A stretch of DNA of 6,570 bases from Thermoleophilaceae bacterium (GTDB lineage Bacteria; Actinomycetota; Thermoleophilia; Solirubrobacterales; Thermoleophilaceae), in the NCBI GenBank assembly GCA_013696905.1, contig JACCXP010000022.1:1-6570 (forward strand), read 5' to 3'. Under the pieces are notes generated by a model. That model ran no database searches, was not told the origin of the DNA, and saw nothing but the letters and a program-made list of their open reading frames with translations. The stretch's first letter is position 1. Each line of letters opens with the position of its first letter. Both the position numbers and the translations under genes were made by a program. Below are positions 1-4,953 of this stretch, in pieces.

Positions 1-279
1 GGGCTCCTCTTCCTCGACGACCTCGGGCTCTGCGTCGAGTTGCGCCGCCACGAGCGCGTCGTCCTCGGCGCGCAGGTCCGGCTCCTCCTCGCCCCCGGAG
101 GCGAAGCCGTCGCCGTCACCGTCGACGGGCTCGGCCGGGGCCAGCTCGTGCTCGCGCTTGAAAGCCGAGATGTCGCGCACGGCGACCTCGAGCTGGTGTG
201 CGATCCAGGCGTCGGTTCGACCCTGACGGACCCAGGTGCGGATCTGGTTGAGCTGGGGCTTTAGCGAGCGGCGGGCCAT
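1..279 (-). CDS. Partial unknown protein, HTH-like N-terminus and acidic tail (C-terminus beyond window)
   Basis: This is a minus-strand reading frame that starts at ATG 277-279 and stays open for 93 codons to the left edge, so the C-terminus is missing. The start MARRSLKPQLNQIRTWVRQG is basic. Residues about 11-45 read like a helix-turn-helix: 'QGRTDAWIAHQLEV' followed by 'VRDISAFKREHEL'. From about residue 48 it becomes a strongly acidic low-complexity stretch rich in Glu, Asp, Ala, Gly and Pro, ending at the edge in 'EVVEEEEP'. Codon third positions are mostly G or C, as expected of a real gene here, and the frame has no stop. The overlapping frames on both strands give Arg/Pro-rich translations typical of shadows. 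No clear Shine-Dalgarno precedes the ATG; a TAATGT box 15 nt upstream suggests a very short leader. DNA or RNA binding is only an inference from the HTH-like stretch. I resemble it to actinobacterial hypothetical proteins but cannot name a function. Confidence 0.75.
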   Translation of the reverse strand, partial: MARRSLKPQLNQIRTWVRQGRTDAWIAHQLEVAVRDISAFKREHELAPAEPVDGDGDGFASGGEEEPDLRAEDDALVAAQLDAEPEVVEEEEP

Positions 280-294
280 CTGGACGAGCCGCCA

Positions 295-300
295 ACATTA
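295..300 (-). promoter_or_regulatory. Possible -10 box for the leftmost gene
   Basis: On the minus strand TAATGT lies 15 nt before the ATG at 279. It fits TANNNT and sits in the least GC-rich spot of the divergent region (CTACTAATGTTGG). It would give a leader of roughly 8-9 nt. No convincing -35 is visible, so this is a weak call. Confidence 0.35.
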
Positions 301-325
301 GTAGGCGCTGGCGGGGACGGCACTT

Positions 326-336
326 GGCGGACCGCC
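326..336. repeat. Small perfect inverted repeat GGCGG-A-CCGCC
   Basis: Two 5-bp arms flank a single A in the divergent space between the leftmost gene and csrA, about 8 nt upstream of the proposed csrA -10 box. A half-site pair here could be an operator. It is short and GC-only, so it could be chance in this genome. Confidence 0.25.
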
Positions 337-343
337 TGTGACC

Positions 344-349
344 TATCCT
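344..349 (+). promoter_or_regulatory. Possible csrA -10 box (TATCCT)
   Basis: TATCCT fits TANNNT and is followed by GCGGG. Initiation about 7 nt downstream would give a leader of about 56 nt containing the hairpins and GGA motifs described for the csrA leader. No good -35 is seen: TTGGCG at 324-329 is only 14 nt upstream, which is too close. Confidence 0.4.
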
Positions 350-371
350 TGCGGGCTGCGAAACTTTCCTG

Positions 372-412
372 CTGAGTCACGCTGGCTCAGGAGATCCCGC
401 CACGGAGGCACA
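372..412 (+). promoter_or_regulatory. csrA leader: two short hairpins with GGA motifs, candidate CsrA autoregulatory site
   Basis: CTGAG (372-376) pairs with CTCAG (386-390) around a 9-nt loop, and the first GGA (390-392, in CTCAGGAGAT) sits at its foot. The second GGA (404-406) is part of the Shine-Dalgarno GGAGG (404-408). It can be shown in a 5-nt loop, ACGGA, closed by GCC (399-401) and GGC (407-409). CsrA family proteins bind GGA, preferably in hairpin loops, and a site over the ribosome binding site is the usual way they block translation. The two GGAs are 14 nt apart, within the range one CsrA dimer can bridge. The stems are only 5 and 3 bp, so the folding is uncertain. Confidence 0.4.
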
Positions 413-637
413 ATGCTCGTCCTGACACGTAAGTCCAACCAGAGCATCATGATCGGGGACGAGATCGAGGTCTCCGTCCTCGCCGTTATGGGCGAGAAGG
501 TACGAATCGGGATCCAGGCCCCGAGGGCGATCCCCGTCTTTCGCAAGGAGGTCTATCTCGAGATCCAGCAGGACCGGGCCTCCGAGGGCGCGAGCGCGGC
601 CGTAAGCGACGCGCTCGAGCGGCTCAAGAACGACTAG
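413..637 (+). CDS. csrA: Carbon storage regulator CsrA (RsmA), RNA-binding translational regulator
   Basis: The product is 74 residues and matches CsrA along its length: MLVLTRKSNQSIMIGD at the start, then the 'GEKVRIGIQAP' strand region and 'IPVFRKEVY'. The RNA-contacting positions known from E. coli CsrA are kept as Leu4 and Arg44; the common His before Arg44 is Phe43 here. CsrA is a cytoplasmic homodimer that binds GGA motifs in mRNA leaders and changes translation or stability. The frame is open upstream to GTG 338, but family length and the Shine-Dalgarno GGAGG at 404-408 (4 nt from the ATG) fix the start at 413. The C-terminal tail after residue 55 is a variable helix. In many bacteria csrA sits with fliW and flagellar genes; none is visible in this window. 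The gene converges on the small membrane protein gene and overlaps it by 4 bp. Confidence 0.96.
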   Translation: MLVLTRKSNQSIMIGDEIEVSVLAVMGEKVRIGIQAPRAIPVFRKEVYLEIQQDRASEGASAAVSDALERLKND

Positions 638-876
638 CCGCCGATCAGCCAGGCGAGGGTCTCGAACATCACGATCGTGACCAGCACGCTCGTGCCGAGG
701 ATCGAGGCGACCAGCGCGACGAAGCGCAGCGTCGCGTGCTTGCGCACCCGCTGCTGACGACGCTGGCGCGTGCGCTGCGTGGCCCTGTGGACGCGCTGCT
801 CGCTGCGCGAGCGCTCCTCGACCGCCGACTCCCGGAAGGCCGCCTCGAACTGGTGGAATGACTGTCGCATCCGCAC
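634..876 (-). CDS. Small basic single-pass membrane protein, unknown function
   Basis: This 80-residue product has no function I recognise. Residues 1-48 are very rich in Arg, Gln and Glu and look helical and cytoplasmic ('RTRQRRQQRVRKHATLR'). Residues about 52-78 form one hydrophobic helix (FVALVASILGTSVLVTIV and on), ending in Trp-Leu-Ile-Gly-Gly, so a tail-anchored arrangement with the N-terminus inside is likely under the positive-inside rule. The frame starts at GTG 874-876, with an alternative ATG at 868-870. No Shine-Dalgarno is visible, but a GGTAGCCT box upstream favours the GTG. The stop TAG (634-636) overlaps the csrA stop on the other strand. It lies 70 nt after the aldolase stop, so it could be cotranscribed or have its own promoter. 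The sharp basic/hydrophobic division argues for a real gene. Confidence 0.7.
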   Translation of the reverse strand: MRMRQSFHQFEAAFRESAVEERSRSEQRVHRATQRTRQRRQQRVRKHATLRFVALVASILGTSVLVTIVMFETLAWLIGG

Positions 877-886
877 GGTGGCGGAG

Positions 887-892
887 AGGCTA
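887..892 (-). promoter_or_regulatory. Possible -10 box (GGTAGCCT) for the small membrane protein gene
   Basis: On the minus strand GGGTAGCCTCTCCGCC precedes GTG 876 by 10 nt after the box. It resembles the GGTANNNT-CCGC arrangement upstream of the two plus-strand GTG-start genes at 1940 and 3096. It would give a leader of 0-3 nt. No -35 is recognisable. Confidence 0.35.
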
Positions 893-901
893 CCCGGCTA
901 A

Positions 902-922
902 GCCTGAATCCACGATTCCGGC
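902..922 (-). terminator. Hairpin in the aldolase to small-membrane-gene gap, possible terminator
   Basis: GAATC (906-910) and GATTC (914-918) form a perfect 5-bp stem with a 3-nt loop, extended after one mismatch by GCC (902-904) with GGC (920-922). It lies about 25 nt after the aldolase stop. There is no T-tract behind it on the minus strand, so it may be a non-classical terminator, an mRNA 3' end stabiliser, or an operator-like repeat. Confidence 0.35.
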
Positions 923-946
923 GGCGCCTCGATCGGTGGTTGCTGG

Positions 947-1867
947 CTACGGGGTCCGTCGCACGCTCGAGACGAGCGTCTCCTTGATCTGCTCGACGAT
1001 GTCCTTGGCGGCGTCGAGCTCGCGCTGCCAGACGTTGCGCCCGTAGATCACGCCCGAGCCGCCGGCCTCCATCACTATGCGCGTCTGCTCGAGCAGCTGG
1101 TCGTCGTCGATCCGCGAGCCGCCCGAGAGCACCACGAGCGAGCGCCCCGCCGACTCGACCACCTGGCGGATCGCCTCCTCCTGGGTGAGCTCCATCTCGT
1201 TGTAGGGCGCGGGCGTCAGCTTGTCCTTGTCCGGATCGATCTTCGGCATATTGAGCTTGACGACGTCCGCGCCCATCTCCATCGCCATGCGCGCGGCGTA
1301 GTCGATCGCGTAGAAGGTGCTCTGGCCGCCAAGCTCGTCCAGCGCCGAGCCGCGCGGATAGGCCCAGATCACGAGTGGCATGCCGTAGCGCTCGCACTCC
1401 TCGCGCACCGCCTTGAGCTGAATCAGGTCCTCGTCCTGGCGTGGCGAGCCGACGTAGAGCGTGTAGCCGACGCCGTCCGCACCGAGGCGTACGGCGTCCT
1501 CGACGGACGCGTTCAGCGACGAGAACGAGTTCGCCGAGCCCCCGATCTCCGTCTTGGCGTTGATCTTCAGGATCAGCGGCAGCGCGCCCGCGTAGTCGGG
1601 GTAGTAGCGAGTGGCGAGGCCGATCTGGCAGGCGATCGCCGAATAGCCGCCCTCGGCGGCGAGCTTGAACTGGTACTCGGGGTCCTTCGAGGCCGGGTTG
1701 TCGAAGAAGTCGCGTGGCCCGTGCTCGATGCCCTGGTCGATCGGCAGCAGCATCAGCGTCCCGTGACCGGGCCCGAACTCGTAGAGCATCCGGTGCATGC
1801 GCGTGAGCTTGCCCGGGGAAAGCGTGGACAGCAGCGGCTTCTGTTCGGTCAGGGGCGAGAGCGCCAT
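947..1867 (-). CDS. fbaB: Class I fructose-bisphosphate aldolase, DhnA/FbaB type
   Basis: The 306-residue product is a DhnA-family aldolase, which cleaves fructose 1,6-bisphosphate to dihydroxyacetone phosphate and glyceraldehyde 3-phosphate (and the reverse) through a Schiff base, in the cytoplasm. Visible marks are LLPIDQGIEHGP with Asp44, YTLYVGS at 135-141, VIWAYPRG at 166-173, and the strand 'GADVVKLNMP' whose Lys204 lines up with the Schiff-base lysine of E. coli FbaB. The phosphate-binding loops are LSGGSR (247-252) and VIYGRN (273-278). The length fits FbaB better than the related 260-270-residue ADH synthase that makes an aromatic precursor in archaea, but that relative cannot be excluded from motifs alone. 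The start ATG 1865-1867 has a strong AGGAGG 4 nt upstream. It is divergent from the GCS2-family gene. Confidence 0.92.
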   Translation of the reverse strand: MALSPLTEQKPLLSTLSPGKLTRMHRMLYEFGPGHGTLMLLPIDQGIEHGPRDFFDNPASKDPEYQFKLAAEGGYSAIACQIGLATRYYPDYAGALPLILKINAKTEIGGSANSFSSLNASVEDAVRLGADGVGYTLYVGSPRQDEDLIQLKAVREECERYGMPLVIWAYPRGSALDELGGQSTFYAIDYAARMAMEMGADVVKLNMPKIDPDKDKLTPAPYNEMELTQEEAIRQVVESAGRSLVVLSGGSRIDDDQLLEQTRIVMEAGGSGVIYGRNVWQRELDAAKDIVEQIKETLVSSVRRTP

Positions 1868-1871
1868 GGGG

Positions 1872-1877
1872 CCTCCT
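1872..1877 (-). promoter_or_regulatory. Strong Shine-Dalgarno AGGAGG for the aldolase
   Basis: A perfect AGGAGG lies 4 nt before ATG 1867 on the minus strand. It contrasts with the neighbouring GTG-start genes, which lack one, and suggests high, leader-dependent translation of the aldolase. Confidence 0.8.
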
Positions 1878-1897
1878 GTGGTCGGGAACGCTTGTCC

Positions 1898-1903
1898 ACG
1901 TTA
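1898..1903 (-). promoter_or_regulatory. Possible extended -10 (TGTAACGT) of the aldolase gene
   Basis: On the minus strand TAACGT is directly preceded by TG. Initiation about 7 nt downstream gives a leader of about 23 nt that contains the AGGAGG. No -35 match is seen. Confidence 0.4.
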
Positions 1904-1927
1904 CACCCGGGCCGTCAGGGGCACGGG

Positions 1928-1933
1928 TACGAT
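1928..1933 (+). promoter_or_regulatory. -10 box TACGAT placing transcription start at the GTG of the GCS2-family gene
   Basis: The stretch GGGTACGATCCGCGCGTG puts the GTG at 1940, 6 nt after the box, where transcription would be expected to start. No Shine-Dalgarno is present, which supports a leaderless mRNA. The same layout recurs at 3083-3096. Confidence 0.5.
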
Positions 1934-1939
1934 CCGCGC

Positions 1940-3055
1940 GTGCAGCACCAATTCACGGGGCCCTCGTACACGATCGGGATCGAGGAGGAGCTGATGATCC
2001 TCGACGCAGAGACGTATGAGCTCTCGAACTCGATCGAGGAGCTGCTGGGGGCGGTGCCGGACCTGCCGGGGGCGATCGCTCCCGAGCTGATGGAGTCGGT
2101 GCTCGAGGTCGGCACGAACGTCTGCGAGAACACCGCCGAGGCCGGCGACCAGCTGCGCGCTCTGCGCCGGCTCGTCAACCACGCGGCGGGCGATCGAGGG
2201 CTGACGATCGGCTCGGCGGGCACGCACCCGTTCGCGATGTGGGAGGACCAGCGGATCGTCCAGCGCCCACGCTACCGTGACCTCGTCGGCCGCCTGCGCT
2301 TCGTCGCGCGCCAGGAGCTGATCTTCGGGGCGCACGTGCACGTCGGGATCGACGACCCCAACAAGGCGATCCACGTCGCGAACGGCATGCGCGTGCACGT
2401 GCCGCTGCTGCTCGCGCTGTCGTGCAACTCGCCCTTCTGGCGCGCCGACCGCACGGGTCTCCTGTCCACGCGCACGCCGATCTTTCGCGCCTTCCCGCGC
2501 GTCGGCATCCCGCCCACCTACATCGACTTCGACGACTACTCGCAGCGGATTGGCTTCATGGTCGAGTCAGGCGTGATGGAGGACTACACCTTCCTCTGGT
2601 ACGACGTGCGTCCGCACCCGAACTTCGGCACCGTCGAGATCCGCGTGATGGACGGCCAGACGCGCGTCGAGCACACGCTCGGGATCGCGGCGCTCGTGCA
2701 CGCGATGGTCAAAGAGCTTGCCGAGCACTTCGAGGCCGGCTTGGAGCTGTCGGAGTACCCCTACGAGATGCTCGACGAGAACAAGTGGATCGCGGCGCGC
2801 TCGGGGCTCGATGCGGAGCTCGTCGACCTCCCAAGCTCGGACGCAGTGCCGGCGCGCGTCCTCGCGCGGCGGGTGCTCGACCGCATGCGCGGGCACGCCG
2901 AGGACCTCGGCTCCGCGGACGAGCTCGAGGGCATCGACGACCTGCTCGACCGGGGCACCGGCGCCGATCGCCAGCTGCTCGTCTGGGAGGCGAATCACGA
3001 CCTGCGCGAGGTGATGACGGAGATCGTCGAGAGGACCGTCGCGGTCGAGGCCTGA
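1940..3055 (+). CDS. Carboxylate-amine ligase of the GCS2/YbdK family (glutamate-cysteine ligase-like)
   Basis: The product is 371 residues, the usual length for YbdK-type GCS2 proteins. These have a glutamine-synthetase-like fold and ATP-dependent ligase chemistry; E. coli YbdK shows weak glutamate-cysteine ligase activity, and actinobacterial relatives include EgtA of ergothioneine synthesis. Marks seen are TIGIEEELMILD at 11-22 (metal/glutamate-binding acidic cluster Glu15-17), GAHVHVGIDDPNKA with His132 and His134, and GTVEIRVMDGQT with Glu233 and Arg235. The frame is open upstream into the aldolase gene. GTG 1940 is preferred because it gives the family N-terminus, ends the 78-codon extension over the divergent gene and follows a -10 box. 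The true substrate cannot be read from sequence: gamma-glutamylcysteine formation is possible, but no gshB or ergothioneine gene is nearby. Confidence 0.9.
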   Translation: MQHQFTGPSYTIGIEEELMILDAETYELSNSIEELLGAVPDLPGAIAPELMESVLEVGTNVCENTAEAGDQLRALRRLVNHAAGDRGLTIGSAGTHPFAMWEDQRIVQRPRYRDLVGRLRFVARQELIFGAHVHVGIDDPNKAIHVANGMRVHVPLLLALSCNSPFWRADRTGLLSTRTPIFRAFPRVGIPPTYIDFDDYSQRIGFMVESGVMEDYTFLWYDVRPHPNFGTVEIRVMDGQTRVEHTLGIAALVHAMVKELAEHFEAGLELSEYPYEMLDENKWIAARSGLDAELVDLPSSDAVPARVLARRVLDRMRGHAEDLGSADELEGIDDLLDRGTGADRQLLVWEANHDLREVMTEIVERTVAVEA

Positions 3056-3082
3056 ACCTCCATTCGCACGAACGCCCCCCGG

Positions 3083-3088
3083 TATGCT
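3083..3088 (+). promoter_or_regulatory. -10 box TATGCT ahead of the rhomboid-like gene, likely leaderless
   Basis: CGGTATGCTCCGCTGGGTG places GTG 3096 seven nt after the TATGCT box. This arrangement favours GTG 3096 over ATG 3084, which would lie inside the box itself. No Shine-Dalgarno is present for either start. Confidence 0.5.
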
Positions 3089-3095
3089 CCGCTGG

Positions 3096-3881
3096 GTGAG
3101 CGAGCCCGACCTGTTCGTCATCTGCAAGAGCTGCTCGTCCGAGGTGTCTCCGTACGTTACGGAGTGCCCCTACTGTGGACAGCGGGTGCGAAAGCGCGCG
3201 CCCAAGCTCGAGCGCGAGCCGCCCGCCGAGCCGCCGCCGCGCACTCGCTCGGCGCCCCGACCCCCGCCTCGGGTGCGCCGCCGCCAGGCCGAGCCGCCGC
3301 GCCAGCGCAGCGATCCCGCGACGCCTTGGGTTGCGCCCGACACCCGCCCCTACGGGGTCTACGTCCTGATCGCCCTGTCGCTCGTCGCCACGGTCGCCGG
3401 CGCCGCCCGCGAGAGCCTGGCGCTCGACCTCGGCTTGGTCACGCCGATCGGGGATCAGTGGTGGCGCCTGGTGACGACCCTCTTCGTCTACGACAACGCG
3501 GGCTACCAGTTCATTGCCCTCGTCGCGACCGCGATCTTCGGCATGCACCTCGAACGCCGCTTCGGGCGCTTCGCGGCGGTTTCGGTGTTCCTGCTCGCGG
3601 GAGCGGCCGGCGCGGGGCTCGCCCAGGGAGCCGGGCTGCTGCCGGCGATCGGCGGCAACGGCGCCGCCTTGGGCCTGTTGACGGCGTGGCTCGTCGAGGA
3701 CCGCCGCGCCCATGGCCGCGGCGAGGACCGCGGCGCCGACATCATCGGCGCCGGCGTCTTCGCCCTGCTGCTGGTGCTCGTCTCACTCGTCTGGCCCTCG
3801 GCCTCGATCGCAGCCGCCGTCGGCGGCGTAGTCGTCGGAGCCGTCTTCGGGCTGCTGCTGCCGGCGCTGATCAGGCGCTGA
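3096..3881 (+). CDS. Zinc-ribbon rhomboid-family membrane protein, predicted catalytically dead
   Basis: The 261-residue product begins with a zinc ribbon (Cys10-x2-Cys13 and Cys24-x2-Cys27, 'CPYCGQR'). A Pro/Arg-rich linker follows to about residue 80, then a six-helix membrane domain starting near residue 86. The rhomboid core is recognisable from QWWRLVTTLF (Trp122, Trp123, Arg124), IFGMHLERRFG and GGNGAALGLL. Rhomboids are intramembrane serine proteases, but here the GxSG serine is Asn188. The HLGG histidine is Ala241 in AAAVGG, and the HxxxN residues of helix 2 line up with Tyr137 and Ala141. It is therefore probably a pseudoprotease that binds or routes membrane proteins, with the zinc ribbon in the cytoplasm. 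ATG 3084 is an alternative start four codons upstream. Family assignment is fairly sure; the role is unknown. Confidence 0.8.
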   Translation: MSEPDLFVICKSCSSEVSPYVTECPYCGQRVRKRAPKLEREPPAEPPPRTRSAPRPPPRVRRRQAEPPRQRSDPATPWVAPDTRPYGVYVLIALSLVATVAGAARESLALDLGLVTPIGDQWWRLVTTLFVYDNAGYQFIALVATAIFGMHLERRFGRFAAVSVFLLAGAAGAGLAQGAGLLPAIGGNGAALGLLTAWLVEDRRAHGRGEDRGADIIGAGVFALLLVLVSLVWPSASIAAAVGGVVVGAVFGLLLPALIRR

Positions 3882-3905
3882 CTTAAGTGCCTCCCGCCTC
3901 AACTA

Positions 3906-3938
3906 CCGCCGCGCTCGGCGGCGCCTAGGCGTGGCGCC
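3906..3938 (+). promoter_or_regulatory. Two overlapping GC-rich hairpins across the start of the next gene
   Basis: CCGCCG (3906-3911) and CGGCGG (3916-3921) form a perfect 6-bp stem with a CGCT loop. GGCGCC at 3920-3925 and GGCGCC at 3933-3938 can form a second stem whose 7-nt loop holds the first base of GTG 3931. The two stems share bases 3920-3921 and so compete. The first could be a weak terminator of the rhomboid-like gene (no T-tract); the second could limit translation of the next gene. GC-rich DNA makes such stems common, so the regulatory reading is tentative. Confidence 0.3.
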
Positions 3939-4272
3939 CCGCGAGCCGACCGACGCCGAGATCGACGCCGCGCTCGAGGCGCTCGCCGAGCCCGATCGCT
4001 TTCGTGCGGCGCAGGCACGGGTCACCGACATGGCCCCCCAGCTGCAGCACATCCTGATGCGGGCGCTCGCCGAGGGGGGCTGGTTCGACGACGCCCACGA
4101 GTCGCAGCTGCGCCAGGTGACCGTAGCTCCGGACGCCGAGCGGCTCGCCGCGGTACGCACGCTGGTCGCCGAAGAGACTCGCATCAGCATGCTCGTAGGC
4201 GTCGCGGTGGGCTGGGAGCTCGCTCGAGAGCTCGATCAAGGAGACAACGACAACGATCACAGGGAGGACTGA
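3931..4272 (+). CDS. Small acidic helical protein, unknown function
   Basis: This 113-residue product has no motif I recognise. It is rich in Ala, Glu, Asp, Leu and Arg, with a helical pattern throughout ('PTDAEIDAALEALAEPDRF' near the start). There is no signal peptide, and the one mildly hydrophobic helix is 'RISMLVGVAVGWELARELD' near residues 86-104. The tail 'DNDNDHRED' is very hydrophilic. The start is GTG 3931; the next Met is residue 34, which would lose the first helix. The initiation region has no clear Shine-Dalgarno. It ends 3 nt before the UPF0173 start, and that gene's Shine-Dalgarno lies inside its last codons, so the two are surely one transcription unit and probably translationally coupled. 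It may be a partner or regulator of the hydrolase, an inference from position only. Confidence 0.75.
   Translation: MAPREPTDAEIDAALEALAEPDRFRAAQARVTDMAPQLQHILMRALAEGGWFDDAHESQLRQVTVAPDAERLAAVRTLVAEETRISMLVGVAVGWELARELDQGDNDNDHRED
4261..4268 (+). promoter_or_regulatory. Ribosome binding site AGGGAGGA of the UPF0173 gene, inside the preceding gene
   Basis: AGGGAGGA ends 7 nt before ATG 4276 and overlaps the last codons of the 113-residue gene. Ribosomes finishing that gene would expose or pass directly to this site, which supports coupling. Confidence 0.75.
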
Positions 4273-4275
4273 CCG

Positions 4276-4953
4276 ATGGAGATCCGCTTTCTGGGCCACT
4301 CTTGCTTCGAGCTGACCGAGGGCAGCACGCGCGTCCTGATCGACCCGTTCTTGTCGGAGAACCCGCTGGCCGCCGCGGCGCCGGCCGACCTCGACCCCAC
4401 ACATCTGTTCCTGACGCACGGGCACTTCGACCACCTCGGCGACACCGTCGACATCGCCAAGCGCAGCGGCGCCTTCTGTGTCGCCTCGAAGGAGCTCGCC
4501 GGTGAGTTGACCGAGGACGGGATCGAGAACATCGCCGACCCGCTGCTGGGTGGCACGGTCGAGTTCGAGGGTGGCTGGGTCCGCCTCGTGCCGGCGTGGC
4601 ACTTCGGCGTCACGCCGAAGGGCACTGTCCATGCCGCGACGGGGCTCGTGATCAAGCTCGGCGAGACCGTCGTCTATCACCTCGGCGACACCGCGCTCTT
4701 CTCGGACCTCCAGCTCGTCGGGCGCCGGGATGAGATCGACGTTGCGATCGTCTGCATCGGCGGCCACTACACGATGGACCGCCACGACGCCCTCACGGCC
4801 GCGGAGCTCGTCGGCGCCAAGCAGGTGATCCCCTGCCACTACGACACCTTTCCGCCGATCGAGACCGATGCGAACGCGTTCAAGTCGGACGTCGAGGCCC
4901 AGACCTCCTCGCAGGTGGTCGTGCTCGAGCCGGGGGGCACGCACTCTGTCTAG
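4276..4953 (+). CDS. UPF0173 metal-dependent hydrolase, metallo-beta-lactamase fold
   Basis: The 225-residue product is a complete UPF0173 (YtkL-like) metallo-beta-lactamase-fold hydrolase, a cytoplasmic family of about 225-230 residues. The opening MEIRFLGHSCFEL and the 'VLIDPFLSENP' segment are typical. Metal ligands are visible as THGHFDHLGD (His48, His50, Asp52, His53), His109 in PAWHFG, Asp138 in HLGDTALF and His188 in PCHYDTFP; GGHYTMD at 162-168 is the family's further conserved segment. All ligands are present, so an active two-metal site is expected. The physiological substrate of the family is not established. The start ATG 4276 has a strong Shine-Dalgarno. It lies between the small helical protein and the lipoprotein in a tight run, and its stop overlaps the likely start of the lipoprotein. 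Confidence 0.93.
   Translation: MEIRFLGHSCFELTEGSTRVLIDPFLSENPLAAAAPADLDPTHLFLTHGHFDHLGDTVDIAKRSGAFCVASKELAGELTEDGIENIADPLLGGTVEFEGGWVRLVPAWHFGVTPKGTVHAATGLVIKLGETVVYHLGDTALFSDLQLVGRRDEIDVAIVCIGGHYTMDRHDALTAAELVGAKQVIPCHYDTFPPIETDANAFKSDVEAQTSSQVVVLEPGGTHSV

Noticed and set aside
338..412. N-terminal extension of CsrA from GTG 338
   Set aside because: CsrA proteins begin with MLVLTR-type sequence, and a Shine-Dalgarno directly precedes ATG 413.
669..1397. Long minus-strand open frame antisense to nothing, overlapping the aldolase gene in another frame
   Set aside because: Its translation is Arg/Ala/Gly-rich without domains and it overlaps the clearly coding aldolase and small membrane genes; a GC-bias shadow.
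1721..1939. N-terminal extension of the GCS2-family protein from ATG 1721
   Set aside because: It would run antisense over the aldolase gene; family length and the -10 box support GTG 1940.
2709..3713. 334-codon minus-strand frame opposite the GCS2-family and rhomboid-like genes
   Set aside because: Low-complexity Arg/Gly/Ala product opposite two well-supported genes; no recognisable motif.
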